A DNA stretch of 40,142 nt from Clostridiales bacterium. GTDB taxonomy: Bacteria > Bacillota > Clostridia > Oscillospirales > Oscillospiraceae. The translations under genes and the position numbers were made by a program. The DNA is taken from the NCBI GenBank assembly GCA_022782265.1, contig JALFOM010000081.1:1-40142 (forward strand). The letters are read 5' to 3'. The notes beneath the pieces were generated by a model. It ran no database searches, was not told the DNA's origin, and saw only the letters and a list, made by a program, of their open reading frames with translations. Within the stretch, counting starts at the first letter, position 1, and each line of letters starts with the position of its first letter. This document shows positions 32,231-39,571 of the stretch, piece by piece.

Positions 32231-33007
32231 TCACTGTCCAAGGTAGGCGGCGATGACTTTGGGGTTCGCCGCGATCTCCGCCGGCAGGCCGGAGGCGATG
32301 GTCTGGCCGTAGTCGATGACCTGGATACGCTCGCACACGTTCATCACCAGGGACATGTCGTGCTCAATGAGCAGGATGGCGATGCCGAAGCGGTCCCGGA
32401 TGGTGTTGATGCACTCCAGCAGCTCCGCCGTCTCGGTGGGGTTCATGCCGGCGGCAGGCTCATCCAGAAGCAGCAGCTTCATGTCGGTAGCCAGGGCTCT
32501 TGCGATCTCCAGCTTTCTCTGCTGACCATAGGGCAGACTGGAGGCCAGCACCTCAGCCTTGTCCTCCAGATGGCAGATAGCCAGAAGCTCCATGGCCTTT
32601 TCCGTAATGGCCTTCTCCGTCTGCCAGAACTTTCTGGTGCGGAAGGTGGCGTCGAAAAGGTTGTATTTGATGTCCTTGGTAAAGGCGGTTCTGACGTTAT
32701 CGATCACGCTCATCTGCTTGAACAGGCGGATGTTCTGGAAGGTACGGGCCACGCCCGCCGCCACAAACTGATGGGTCTTCTTTCCGTTGAGAGGTACGCC
32801 GTTGAGCAGTACCGTGCCCTCGGTGGGCTCATACACGCCGGTGAGCAGGTTGAACACCGTGGTCTTGCCCGCGCCGTTGGGGCCGATCAGGCCCACCAGC
32901 TCGCCCTGATAGATCCTGATGTTGAAATCGTTGACGGCTTTCAGGCCGCCGAAGCTGATGCCCAGCTTTTTTGTCTCCAATACAGGGACTCTCTGTTCTT
33001 CAGCCAT
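32231..33007 (-). CDS. livG: branched-chain amino-acid ABC transporter ATPase LivG
   Basis: A 258-aa ABC ATPase with Walker A GPNGAGKTT, signature LPYGQQRKLEIARA, Walker B LLLLDEPAAGMN and the C-terminal LIEHDMSLVMN helix typical of LivG. The ATG at 33007 overlaps the end of livM by 8 nt. A longer in-frame start (33055) lies inside livM and has no family match. Confidence 0.94.
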   Translation of the reverse strand: MAEEQRVPVLETKKLGISFGGLKAVNDFNIRIYQGELVGLIGPNGAGKTTVFNLLTGVYEPTEGTVLLNGVPLNGKKTHQFVAAGVARTFQNIRLFKQMSVIDNVRTAFTKDIKYNLFDATFRTRKFWQTEKAITEKAMELLAICHLEDKAEVLASSLPYGQQRKLEIARALATDMKLLLLDEPAAGMNPTETAELLECINTIRDRFGIAILLIEHDMSLVMNVCERIQVIDYGQTIASGLPAEIAANPKVIAAYLGQ

Positions 33008-34151
33008 GGCTCTTTGCCCCCTTTCGCTCTGCCCTCTCCGCGCTCTTTCTGGCAAGGGAGGCTTTCATGTCCCGCCGCAGGTTCATCAGCGAAAATTCAT
33101 AGGTGCCGAAAATGCCCTTGGGCCGGAACAAAATCACCACGATGAGCACAATGGCGTAGACCAGCATGGGGTACTCGAAAATGCCCTGTACGGAAGCCGG
33201 CAGGGCCGTCACCCAACTGCCGTTTTTGATCTGGTAGTTTACCAGGAACATGATCACTGCCGCCACTACGGAGCCGGTGATGGAGCCCATGCCGCCCAGC
33301 ACCACCATGACCACCACAAAGGTGGAGTTTAAGATGCCGCCGTTGGTAAAGGCGAAGGACGAGGTGGACAAGGTTGCATTGGCGCAGGCGTAAAGCGCCC
33401 CGGCAATACCCGCAAAAAAGGCGGAGTAAGCGAAGGTGAACACCTTGTAATAGGAGGTGTTGATGCCGGAGGCGGAGGCGGCAATCTCGTCGTCCCGGAT
33501 GGCCTTGATGGCCCGGCCGTACTTGGAGCGGATGAACATGAACATCAGCGTCAGGCACAGAATGGTCACCAGCAGGGCAACCCAGATATAGGCCACCTTG
33601 TCCTTGCTGCCGAAGCCCAGCCCGTTTTTATACAGGGAGGCCGCGGCGGAGCCCTGGGCCAGGCCGTCCTGGCCGCAGAAGGGCAGGTTGTTGATGATAT
33701 TGACGATAATCATGCCGAAGCCCAGCGTGATGATGGCCAGATAGTCGCCCTTGAGCCGCAGAGCGGGGACGCCTACCAGCAGGCCCACCAGCGCCGCCAG
33801 GATGCCCGCGGCGATGATGCAGCCGAAGAGAATAAGGATAAATACCGCGCCCTCTTTGTCTTCAAAGAGTCCGGCCCGCTCGCAGGCCAGGCTCAGCAGC
33901 GCGGCGGTATAGGCGCCGATGGCCATAAAGCCGCAGTGGCCCAGAGAGAGCTGGCCCAGAAAGCCCAGCACCAGGTTCAGGGAGGCGGCCAGGATAATCA
34001 GATAGCAGCACTGCCACAGGCAGGGCACCACCACCAGCTTGAAGGAACCCTGGGAGCCGAAAATGCCGGTGATGATCTGGAAGGCGGTAAAGAGCAGGAT
34101 GATCACAATGGTGTTCAGCAGGTAGCCGAAGCCGGTTTTGTTCTTTTTCAT
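33000..34151 (-). CDS. livM: branched-chain amino-acid ABC transporter permease LivM
   Basis: A 383-aa permease with about ten membrane helices. It has the family stretches LNLVLGFLGQLSLGHCGFMAIGAYTAALL near the N-terminus, RLKGDYLAIITLGFGMI and the cytoplasmic SKYGRAIKAIRDDEIAASASGIN coupling loop that contacts the ATPases. It ends with a basic tail. The ATG overlaps the livH stop by ATGA. Confidence 0.94.
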   Translation of the reverse strand: MKKNKTGFGYLLNTIVIILLFTAFQIITGIFGSQGSFKLVVVPCLWQCCYLIILAASLNLVLGFLGQLSLGHCGFMAIGAYTAALLSLACERAGLFEDKEGAVFILILFGCIIAAGILAALVGLLVGVPALRLKGDYLAIITLGFGMIIVNIINNLPFCGQDGLAQGSAAASLYKNGLGFGSKDKVAYIWVALLVTILCLTLMFMFIRSKYGRAIKAIRDDEIAASASGINTSYYKVFTFAYSAFFAGIAGALYACANATLSTSSFAFTNGGILNSTFVVVMVVLGGMGSITGSVVAAVIMFLVNYQIKNGSWVTALPASVQGIFEYPMLVYAIVLIVVILFRPKGIFGTYEFSLMNLRRDMKASLARKSAERAERKGAKSHG

Positions 34152-35044
34152 ACCTTTTCACCCACATTCTTTCCCATAATGCCGGCAGGCTTGAGCACCA
34201 GCACAATGATGAGGATCAAAAACACGAAGGTATCGGCCATACTGGAGGAGATGTAGCTTGTGGTAAAGGACTCCACCAGACCGATCACAATGCCGCCCAG
34301 CACCGCGCCGGGGATAATGCCGATGCCGCCCAGAACGGCGGAGACAAAGGCCTTCAGACCCAGCAGGGAGCCCATGGTGGTGTACACCTTGGGGTACTGA
34401 GCCATATACATCAGCGCCGCCACCGCTGCAAGGCCGGAGCCGATGGCAAAGGTCAGCAGAATGGTGTGGTTGACGTTGATGCCCATCAATGTGGCCGCCG
34501 CCTTGTCCTCGGACACACAGCGCATTGCCCGGCCCAGACGGGTCTTCTGGGTAAACTCATAGAGAATGACCATAATCACCGCGCTGATCAGGATGGTGAT
34601 GATGGTGGTGTATTCCATGGTGACAGAGCCGATGTTGAGGCCGCCTGAGGCGAAGATCTGGCTGGACACCTTGGGGTTGGGGCCGATGGCCGGAATGGCC
34701 TGAGCCAGGTTTTCCAGAAACAGGCTCATGGCGATAGCCGTGATCAGGGCCGTCATGGCGGTGCCGGTCTTTCGCACCGGCCGGTAGGCAATCAGCTCTG
34801 TGCCCACGCCCACCAGGACGCAGACCACCACGCCGGCAAGTACCGCCGTCCAGGGCGGCAGGCCCATCCGAAGGGCCAGAGGGATGGTAAAAATCATGGT
34901 ATAGCCGCCCACCATAATAAAGTCGCCGTGGGCAAAGTTGATCAGCCGGATAATGCCGTAGACCATGGTGTAGCCCAGCGCAATCAGCGCATAGATGCTA
35001 CCCAGTCTCAGCCCGACGATAAGTGTCTGAAAAAATGTACTCAC
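34148..35044 (-). CDS. livH: branched-chain amino-acid ABC transporter permease LivH
   Basis: A 298-aa permease with about eight membrane helices: LRLGSIYALIALGYTMVYGII, INFAHGDFIMVGGY, and the coupling loop TRLGRAMRCVSEDKAAATLMGIN. I prefer the GTG start at 35044, which has AAAGGAAAG 6 nt upstream and gives the common N-terminus STFFQTLIVG. An ATG at 35062 is in frame but has no ribosome site. A hairpin (35075-35108) lies between livK and this gene. Confidence 0.93.
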   Translation of the reverse strand: MSTFFQTLIVGLRLGSIYALIALGYTMVYGIIRLINFAHGDFIMVGGYTMIFTIPLALRMGLPPWTAVLAGVVVCVLVGVGTELIAYRPVRKTGTAMTALITAIAMSLFLENLAQAIPAIGPNPKVSSQIFASGGLNIGSVTMEYTTIITILISAVIMVILYEFTQKTRLGRAMRCVSEDKAAATLMGINVNHTILLTFAIGSGLAAVAALMYMAQYPKVYTTMGSLLGLKAFVSAVLGGIGIIPGAVLGGIVIGLVESFTTSYISSSMADTFVFLILIIVLVLKPAGIMGKNVGEKV

Positions 35045-35074
35045 GCTTTTCTTTCCTTTCATGTTCAAGCAAGC

Positions 35075-35108
35075 TGCGGCAGGAAGCCCATAGGGGGATC
35101 CTGCCGCA
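35075..35108 (-). terminator. intercistronic hairpin between livK and livH
   Basis: A 10-bp perfect stem (35075-35084 with 35099-35108) and a 14-nt loop, without a T-tract on either side. It fits an RNA stability or processing element that lets the binding protein be made in excess over the permeases. Confidence 0.5.
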
Positions 35109-35158
35109 TTGCGGTGGTTTGGGTCACTTTAATTTTAAGGAGTGAAGAAGTGTGTGAC

Positions 35159-36376
35159 TCAGGGAAGTTCAGTGACCACGTCCACCAGCTTGGAGGTGAC
35201 GGTGCTGCCGTCGGACACGAAGGAGATGATTGCCGCGCCCTTTACCGGTGTACCGGTCTCATCCAGAGAGAAGGTACCGGTGACGCATTCGTAAACCGCG
35301 GAGGTGTCAGCCAGAGCGTCGCGCACAGCACTGGACTCATCAGTGCCGGCTGCCTCGATAGCGGCCTTGTACATGTACACGCAGTCATAACCGGTGGCGC
35401 CGAACGCGCTGGGGATGCTGCCGTACTTGGCCTCGTAGGCGCTGACGAAGGAGCTGACCTTCTCGGAGGTATCGGAGGGATCATAGTGGTTGGTCCAGTA
35501 GACATCGTTGAAGGCGGTCAGGTCTGCGCCCTCCACAACGTAGTCGGGGGTGGTATCGTAGCCGTCAGCGCCCATGATCACGCCGGTGTAGCCGGCTGCG
35601 CGGGCCTGGGGCACCACATAGGGGCCAATCACGTCATAGTAGAAAGGAGCGTAGACAAAATCAACGCCCGCAGTCACCATGGAGGTGAACTGGTTGGTGT
35701 AATCCTGCACGTCAAGGGATGCGGTGGACTCGGAGGCCACTACCTCCACGCCGTATTCGGCGCAGGCGGAGGAGAAGGAGTCGAACAGGCCCTTGGAGTA
35801 AACGTCGGCGGCGCAGTAGACAACGCCCACCTTTTCATAGCCGGCCTGCTTTGCGTAGGCGGCTGCGATAGCGCCCTGGAAGCTGTCGGCGTAGCAGGCG
35901 CGGAAGATGTAGTCGTCCTCGGTGGTGATGGAGTCTGCGGTGGCGGTGGGGCTCAGCAGGCAGACCTCCTCTTCATTTGCCGCGTCAGTGATGGCGGAAG
36001 TGCAGCCGGAGGTGGCGGAGCCAATGATCAGGCCCACGTCCTGAGAGACCAGGGAGTTAAAAGCGTTCAGGCATTCGGTGGGGTCGCTCTGGTCATCGGT
36101 CTTGATGACCTCTACCGGGCGGCCAAGGATGCCGCCGGCCGCGTTGATCTCTTCCACAGCCAGATCGACGCCGGTGACAATGCCATTGCCGTATGCGGCC
36201 AGGGCGCCGGTGTTGGGGGAGATGACGCCGATTACAATAGGCTCACCGCTGCTCTCTGCACCGCTTCCAGCGGAAGAGACGGAAGATGCGGCAGGGGCAG
36301 CGCTGTCCCCGCAGGCGGCAAGGCTGAATACCATACAGATGACCAGCAGCATACTGAGCAGTTTCCATTTTTTCAT
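35159..36376 (-). CDS. livK: branched-chain amino-acid ABC transporter substrate-binding lipoprotein LivK
   Basis: A 405-aa lipoprotein. The signal peptide ends in the lipobox LAAC; a Ser/Ala-rich tether follows. The periplasmic-binding-protein fold (type 1) begins PIVIGVISPNTGALAAYGNGIV and has LIIGSATSGCTSAI and IMGADGYDTTPD in the ligand cleft. Leucine-type substrates are the family's usual ligands; the exact one is not shown. The start at 36376 has AGGAGG 10 nt upstream and sets the signal peptide; the frame is open upstream to 36514 but only because the leader lacks stops. It is the first gene of the liv operon. Confidence 0.94.
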   Translation of the reverse strand: MKKWKLLSMLLVICMVFSLAACGDSAAPAASSVSSAGSGAESSGEPIVIGVISPNTGALAAYGNGIVTGVDLAVEEINAAGGILGRPVEVIKTDDQSDPTECLNAFNSLVSQDVGLIIGSATSGCTSAITDAANEEEVCLLSPTATADSITTEDDYIFRACYADSFQGAIAAAYAKQAGYEKVGVVYCAADVYSKGLFDSFSSACAEYGVEVVASESTASLDVQDYTNQFTSMVTAGVDFVYAPFYYDVIGPYVVPQARAAGYTGVIMGADGYDTTPDYVVEGADLTAFNDVYWTNHYDPSDTSEKVSSFVSAYEAKYGSIPSAFGATGYDCVYMYKAAIEAAGTDESSAVRDALADTSAVYECVTGTFSLDETGTPVKGAAIISFVSDGSTVTSKLVDVVTELP

Positions 36377-36432
36377 TTTGCAAATCCTCCTGATGTGATG
36401 TCGCACAGGCCCTGGGCCCGCCCCGGAAACGG

Positions 36433-36476
36433 GCAAAGCGCGCGGATGTCTTTGAAAAACATCCACGCGCCTTTGC
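36433..36476 (-). promoter_or_regulatory. structured 5' leader hairpin of livK
   Basis: In the livK leader, arms 36433-36449 and 36459-36476 pair over about 17 bp with one G-T wobble, one bulged base and a 9-nt loop. It begins a few bases after the predicted transcription start (near 36479). A second GC-rich element (GCCCG/CGGGC) follows, and then the AGGAGG. There is no T-run, so it does not look like a terminator. Confidence 0.6.
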
Positions 36477-36485
36477 GTTGTGCAC

Positions 36486-36514
36486 ATTATAGGTTTGGCC
36501 GCTTTTTTTGTCAA
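36486..36514 (-). promoter_or_regulatory. consensus sigma-A promoter of the liv operon
   Basis: A perfect TTGACA (36514-36509), a 17-nt spacer and a perfect TATAAT (36491-36486) on the minus strand. The leader to the livK ATG is about 103 nt. Confidence 0.88.
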
Positions 36515-36557
36515 TCGACCCGATTTTACAAAAAAGTCCCTGCTTTACGCCCTGCTT

Positions 36558-36586
36558 TTGTCAATTCTTTAGAAAAACGGTATAAT
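36558..36586 (+). promoter_or_regulatory. orphan sigma-A promoter antisense to the bcp operon
   Basis: TTGTCA (36558-36563), a 17-nt spacer and a perfect TATAAT (36581-36586) on the plus strand. It has the same hexamers and spacing as the sdaAB promoter. No gene with a ribosome site follows; transcription from near 36593 would run antisense to the 59-aa gene and to bcp. Confidence 0.55.
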
Positions 36587-36650
36587 TCTCCATTTACCAT
36601 ATCTTTTTGATATGATAACTATAATTCAAAAAGTATTGTTTCCCGGGACA

Positions 36651-36830
36651 TCAGCCGTCCTTCTTTTGATGAAAGACTTTGGGATGCTCCCCGCCTTCCG
36701 TGCCTGCGATCACAGGCTTTGCGGGCGTTTTGCCCTGTTTGGCCTTTCCCTGAAGCTCCGGCACCGGGGCTTCCTTGTTTTTCGGCCGCACATGGGTCCA
36801 GTCCGGCCTTGCCATTCCCTGTTTGGACAT
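36651..36830 (-). CDS. small unknown protein, 59 aa
   Basis: A 59-aa polar, basic protein rich in Lys, Pro and Gly, with the pattern KQGMARPDWTHVRPKN, then VPELQGKAKQGKTPAKPVIAG. It is probably unstructured. The start at 36830 is supported by GAGGTGAG just upstream; the frame is open further up but without a site. It follows bcp after about 41 nt on the same strand, so it may be the last gene of the peroxide-defence operon. Similar short proteins occur in clostridia as far as I recall, but function is unknown. Confidence 0.65.
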   Translation of the reverse strand: MSKQGMARPDWTHVRPKNKEAPVPELQGKAKQGKTPAKPVIAGTEGGEHPKVFHQKKDG

Positions 36831-36871
36831 TTTTCTCACCTCAACGCTATCATGCCCAAACAGCGCCCCGG

Positions 36872-37333
36872 TCATACGCCTTTCAGATAAGCTAAGATTT
36901 CGGCGGCGTTGGTGTCCGGCTTTACCTTGGGCATCACCTTTTCGATCAGGCCCTTTTCATCAATGATGAAGGTGGAGCGCACCACGCCCATGCTCACTTT
37001 ACCGTAGTTTTTCTTTTCCTGCCAGACACCGTAGGCCTGGATCGCCTTCAGCTCCGGGTCGGACAGGAGGATAAAGGGAAGACCGTATTTTTCCGCAAAC
37101 TTCCGGTGGGAGGCTTCGGAGTCCTTACTCACGCCAATGACCACCGCGTCCAGGGTTTTGAAGTTCTCATAGGCCGCCGCAAAGGCGCAGGCCTGACGGG
37201 TACAGCCGGGGGTGTTGTCTTTGGGATAGAAATACAGCACTACCTTTTTCCCAGCAAAATCCGCCAGCGAAACGGCGTTTCCGTCCTTATCGTTCAACGT
37301 GAACGACGGCGCTTTTGTTCCTGTTTCAAGCAT
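36872..37333 (-). CDS. bcp: thioredoxin-dependent thiol peroxidase (Bcp/PrxQ)
   Basis: A 153-aa peroxiredoxin that reduces H2O2 and organic peroxides. The active site is PKDNTPGCTRQACAF, with the peroxidatic Cys in PGCT and a second Cys five residues later, the PrxQ arrangement. The N-terminal GTKAPSFTL and C-terminal RSTFIIDEKG are typical. The start at 37333 overlaps the yaaA stop by 8 nt and has GAGG upstream. Being coupled with yaaA it supports a peroxide-stress unit. Confidence 0.94.
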   Translation of the reverse strand: MLETGTKAPSFTLNDKDGNAVSLADFAGKKVVLYFYPKDNTPGCTRQACAFAAAYENFKTLDAVVIGVSKDSEASHRKFAEKYGLPFILLSDPELKAIQAYGVWQEKKNYGKVSMGVVRSTFIIDEKGLIEKVMPKVKPDTNAAEILAYLKGV

Positions 37334-38084
37334 CTCTCTTTTCCTCTTTGATAAATACATAGTTGTTTTCCGATGAATGTTCCGGGGAAAAGCGGTATTC
37401 CAGATCATTGAAGTTCCGGATATCTGCCGGATTTGTGATATCGTTCTCCGCCATCCAGCGCAGCATCTGGCCCCGGGCCATTTTGCACATGGTGCCCTTT
37501 TCCACCACCCTGCCCTCTTTCAGCTCCCCGAAAACGCAGGTCAGAAAGCGGACGCCCCGGGGCAGCCAGGGCTCCACCGCTTTGCTGTACTCCTTTGAGG
37601 CCAGGTTCAGGATCAGTTCCGTCTCCGACACAAGCTGCACCGCCAGACGGTCTCCCCAGAAGTCATAGAGGTCCTTTTTCCCGTCCACGCTCAGCTTGGC
37701 CTGCATCTCCAGCCGGTAGGGCGTCACCCCGTCAAAGGGGCGGAGCAGCCCGTAAAAGCCGGACAGGATTCGTAGATGCTTCCGCAGATAGCGCAGTCCC
37801 CCGGTCTCCAGCACCCCCGGGGCCAGGTACTGATACTGTATGCCCTCGTAGGAGAGCACCGCCGGGGTCAGCCCACGGCGCAGGTCCATATTCTGCAGCC
37901 GCTCCACATTCAGCGCGGTGATGCCGTCGTTGCATTTCCAGAGCTTTTGCAGCGCCTCCGGGGTCATCCCCTTCAGCGCCTCCATCAGCTTTTCCGTCTC
38001 CCCCACAAACCGGGGCAGGGCTTCAACGGCAAAGCTGTCCGTATCCACATTCATTTTCTTTGCCGGGGAAATGATGATTCTCAT
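37326..38084 (-). CDS. yaaA: peroxide stress protein YaaA
   Basis: A 252-aa cytoplasmic protein of the YaaA (DUF328) family, which lowers free iron and limits Fenton damage in E. coli. It begins IIISPAKKM and has the conserved SGFYGLLRPFDGVTPYRLEM segment and a C-terminal ARGQMLRWMAEN. The start at 38084 has GGAGAGAG upstream. Downstream it overlaps bcp. I see no clear promoter in the 340 nt before it. Confidence 0.94.
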   Translation of the reverse strand: MRIIISPAKKMNVDTDSFAVEALPRFVGETEKLMEALKGMTPEALQKLWKCNDGITALNVERLQNMDLRRGLTPAVLSYEGIQYQYLAPGVLETGGLRYLRKHLRILSGFYGLLRPFDGVTPYRLEMQAKLSVDGKKDLYDFWGDRLAVQLVSETELILNLASKEYSKAVEPWLPRGVRFLTCVFGELKEGRVVEKGTMCKMARGQMLRWMAENDITNPADIRNFNDLEYRFSPEHSSENNYVFIKEEKRDA

Positions 38085-38113
38085 ATTCTCTCTCCGATAA
38101 GCTCCACGCCTAG

Positions 38114-38254
38114 GCCGACCGGCTGATCAACGCCAAAAAATCTGCCGGAGCTGCGCCTCCCGCATATATGGAGGCCGTCTGCCACTGGGAGCACGAAAAA
38201 ATGATAGACAAGACCGCCCACGTCCACCGGATCCTGGATATGCTTAAGGCTTAA
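38114..38254 (+). pseudogene. orphan 3' coding remnant
   Basis: After an in-frame TAG (38111-38113) a plus-strand frame stays open for 46 codons to TAA at 38252. The peptide ends AYMEAVCHWEHEKMIDKTAH then VHRILDMLKA: charged, amphipathic, helical and with GC-ending codons like the real genes here. It has no ribosome site, and its only ATG would give about 30 residues. It looks like the C-terminal end of a lost gene. I do not recognise the family, and chance cannot be excluded at this length. Confidence 0.35.
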
Positions 38255-38386
38255 AAGCCTGGTAGTAAAATCGTAGTAATTTTGCACTTTAATAACAGGT
38301 TAAGCTGATAGTTTCTTGCCGTGGCGAAAGCTTTCTTGCGCTGCTTAAATGTCGAAAAAGCCTTGTAAATTCAACAAAAACAAGGA

Positions 38387-38417
38387 AAATCCCGGAACTT
38401 CAACGGTTCCGGGATTT
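38387..38417 (-). terminator. intrinsic terminator after tRNA-Val
   Basis: A 12-bp perfect stem (38387-38398 with 38406-38417), a 7-nt loop and TTCCTTGTTTTTG on the minus strand, 10 nt after the tRNA 3' end. Confidence 0.85.
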
Positions 38418-38426
38418 ACCATTTAT

Positions 38427-38502
38427 TGGTGGACGATACAAGACTCGAACTTGTGACCTCCCGCACGTCAAGCGGATGCGCTACCAGCTGCGCCAATCGT
38501 CC
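38427..38502 (-). tRNA. tRNA-Val (anticodon GAC)
   Basis: Read on the minus strand this is a full 76-nt cloverleaf with encoded CCA. The acceptor arm GGACGAT pairs with ATCGTCC; the D-stem is GCGC/GCGC with AGCTGGTA in the loop; the anticodon stem TCCGC/GCGGG frames the loop TTGACGT with anticodon GAC, which reads GUC/GUU valine codons; the T-arm has ACAAG-TTCGAGT-CTTGT. It has its own promoter and terminator. Confidence 0.97.
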
Positions 38503-38522
38503 ATGCCTCATCAGCGAGGGTT

Positions 38523-38551
38523 ATTTTAACCCACATTTCCCCTCTTGTCAA
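38523..38551 (-). promoter_or_regulatory. promoter of tRNA-Val
   Basis: A perfect TTGACA (38551-38546), a 17-nt spacer and TAAAAT (38528-38523) on the minus strand. Transcription begins about 14 nt before the mature 5' end. Confidence 0.85.
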
Positions 38552-38563
38552 GAGTTTTTTTGA

Positions 38564-38593
38564 AAAAACGGGCTGTAAAAACAGCCCGTTTTT
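38564..38593 (-). terminator. intrinsic terminator after the zinc-ribbon/Ig-like gene
   Basis: A 13-bp stem (38564-38576 with 38581-38593), a 4-nt loop and TTTTTT on the minus strand's 3' side. It is also T-rich on the plus strand, so it can work both ways. It separates the gene at 38609 from the tRNA promoter. Confidence 0.85.
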
Positions 38594-38608
38594 CTTTTTT
38601 TCCTTTTA

Positions 38609-39259
38609 TCAGCCCGCTGCTGCGTAGATCTGGCATTGAGCCTTCACGCCAAACAGCTCGGCATAAAGGGTAATACCGCCTGCAGGGATCTTGGAGATGC
38701 ACTTGACTTCGCACTTGTTGCCGTCTTCCGGATCCACAGTGATCTGCACATACTGCTCATTATCGGAATCCACGCTCCAGGTGACCTTGTCGGAAATATC
38801 CGTAGGTGTCACCAGTGCGTTGAGGGGAACTACCTCATCCACCTTAATGGAGAAGTCTTCCTTTACCGTTTCATAGTAGCGGATGGAAACCTTCTCAACC
38901 GTCGGCGGCGGGGTAGGCGTGGGGGTAGGTGCAGGGGGCGGGGTGGGCGCCGCGCTTTCGGCTGCCGGGGTAGGCGTGGCCTTTGCTGCAGGGGTGTCTG
39001 CACCGTTCAGTCCGGTGGAGACCATGACGATAACCGCCAAAATCACCGCGACCACAAGAATGAGGCCGAAAATCAGCTGCCACTTGGTGTTAACGGCGGC
39101 CCGTTCATAGGCTTCGGTCCCTCTGACTGTGCCGGGGGTGGCTGCCGGGGTGCGCCCGCTCTGGCTCACGCGGCGGGTACCGCAGTTGGGGCAGCGGCTG
39201 CGCATGGAAGAGAAGCTCTCTCCGCAGCGGCGGCACTTTACCTCAGGTATCAAACTCAT
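38609..39259 (-). CDS. zinc-ribbon, membrane-anchored protein with Ig-like domain
   Basis: A 216-aa single-pass protein. Cys9, Cys12, Cys23 and Cys26 form a zinc ribbon (CRRC...CPNC) at the cytoplasmic N-terminus. One helix (about 61-82) crosses the membrane. A Pro/Thr-rich linker (about 91-122) leads to an extracellular beta-rich domain (about 123-216), like the bacterial Ig-like Big_2 fold: ALVTPTDISDKVTWSVDSDN is its clearest stretch (seen here up to SDN). No catalytic site is visible. The start is ATG at 39259 with GGAGG 8 nt upstream. It has its own promoter (39333-39361) and terminator (38564-38593). Confidence 0.8.
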   Translation of the reverse strand: MSLIPEVKCRRCGESFSSMRSRCPNCGTRRVSQSGRTPAATPGTVRGTEAYERAAVNTKWQLIFGLILVVAVILAVIVMVSTGLNGADTPAAKATPTPAAESAAPTPPPAPTPTPTPPPTVEKVSIRYYETVKEDFSIKVDEVVPLNALVTPTDISDKVTWSVDSDNEQYVQITVDPEDGNKCEVKCISKIPAGGITLYAELFGVKAQCQIYAAAG

Positions 39260-39332
39260 CAATTTTCCTCCATTCTATGTAAATAGAATCAGAATTACTG
39301 TTTTAAACGGTAAAATACTATACCGCAAGCTA

Positions 39333-39361
39333 ATAATACATCTTCCAAGTGTTTTCGTCAA
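39333..39361 (-). promoter_or_regulatory. sigma-A promoter of the zinc-ribbon/Ig-like gene
   Basis: TTGACG (39361-39356), a 17-nt spacer and TATTAT (39338-39333) on the minus strand. Confidence 0.65.
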
Positions 39362-39514
39362 GTCTTTACGCTCTAAATTAGCTTAATTTTGCGCTGTTTT
39401 CCGGTGTTAATTCCCCACTTAGGCCCCAATTTCCCTGCAAATTCGTCTTTTTGGGACAAATTTCCTGGGGTTTCAGCTTTCTTTCACCCCATCGGGAGCC
39501 AGTGCAGAAGCTTA

Positions 39515-39543
39515 TTGAAAAAAAACAGATGAAATGATATTAT
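39515..39543 (+). promoter_or_regulatory. sigma-A promoter of the P-loop NTPase gene
   Basis: TTGAAA (39515-39520), a 17-nt spacer and TATTAT (39538-39543), about 29 nt before the ATG at 39572. Confidence 0.65.
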
Positions 39544-39571
39544 TGAACAAAAAGGCATGGGAGCGATACAT

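Larger units (their letters stand above)
38085..38426. other. intergenic region between yaaA and the tRNA gene
   Basis: A 342-nt stretch that contains a coding-like remnant (38114-38254, plus) and the tRNA terminator (38387-38417). The part between them is AT-richer and has a repeated TTTCTTGC (about 38308 and 38331). I find no promoter of good quality for yaaA and no intact gene. Confidence 0.5.
39260..39571. other. intergenic region with divergent promoters
   Basis: A 312-nt AT-rich region that holds the minus-strand promoter of the zinc-ribbon gene (39333-39361) and the plus-strand promoter of the P-loop gene (39515-39543). Between them is about 150 nt with imperfect repeats of ATTTCC/GGACAAATTTCC but no gene that I can support. 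Confidence 0.5.

Noticed and set aside
36376-36514. T-box or leader-peptide control of livK
   Set aside because: The leader is too short for a T-box, lacks a T-box sequence and terminator, and shows no run of Leu, Ile or Val codons.
34928-36610. 560-codon open frame on the plus strand
   Set aside because: Antisense shadow of livK and its leader; the product is repetitive and has no start signal.
38081-38287. 68-codon minus-strand frame just before yaaA
   Set aside because: It overlaps the yaaA start and ribosome site, has no site of its own, and the plus-strand frame there has better gene-like composition.
38300-38502. Possible attachment site at the tRNA-Val 3' end
   Set aside because: I could not find a second copy of the tRNA 3' sequence or any integrase gene in the window.
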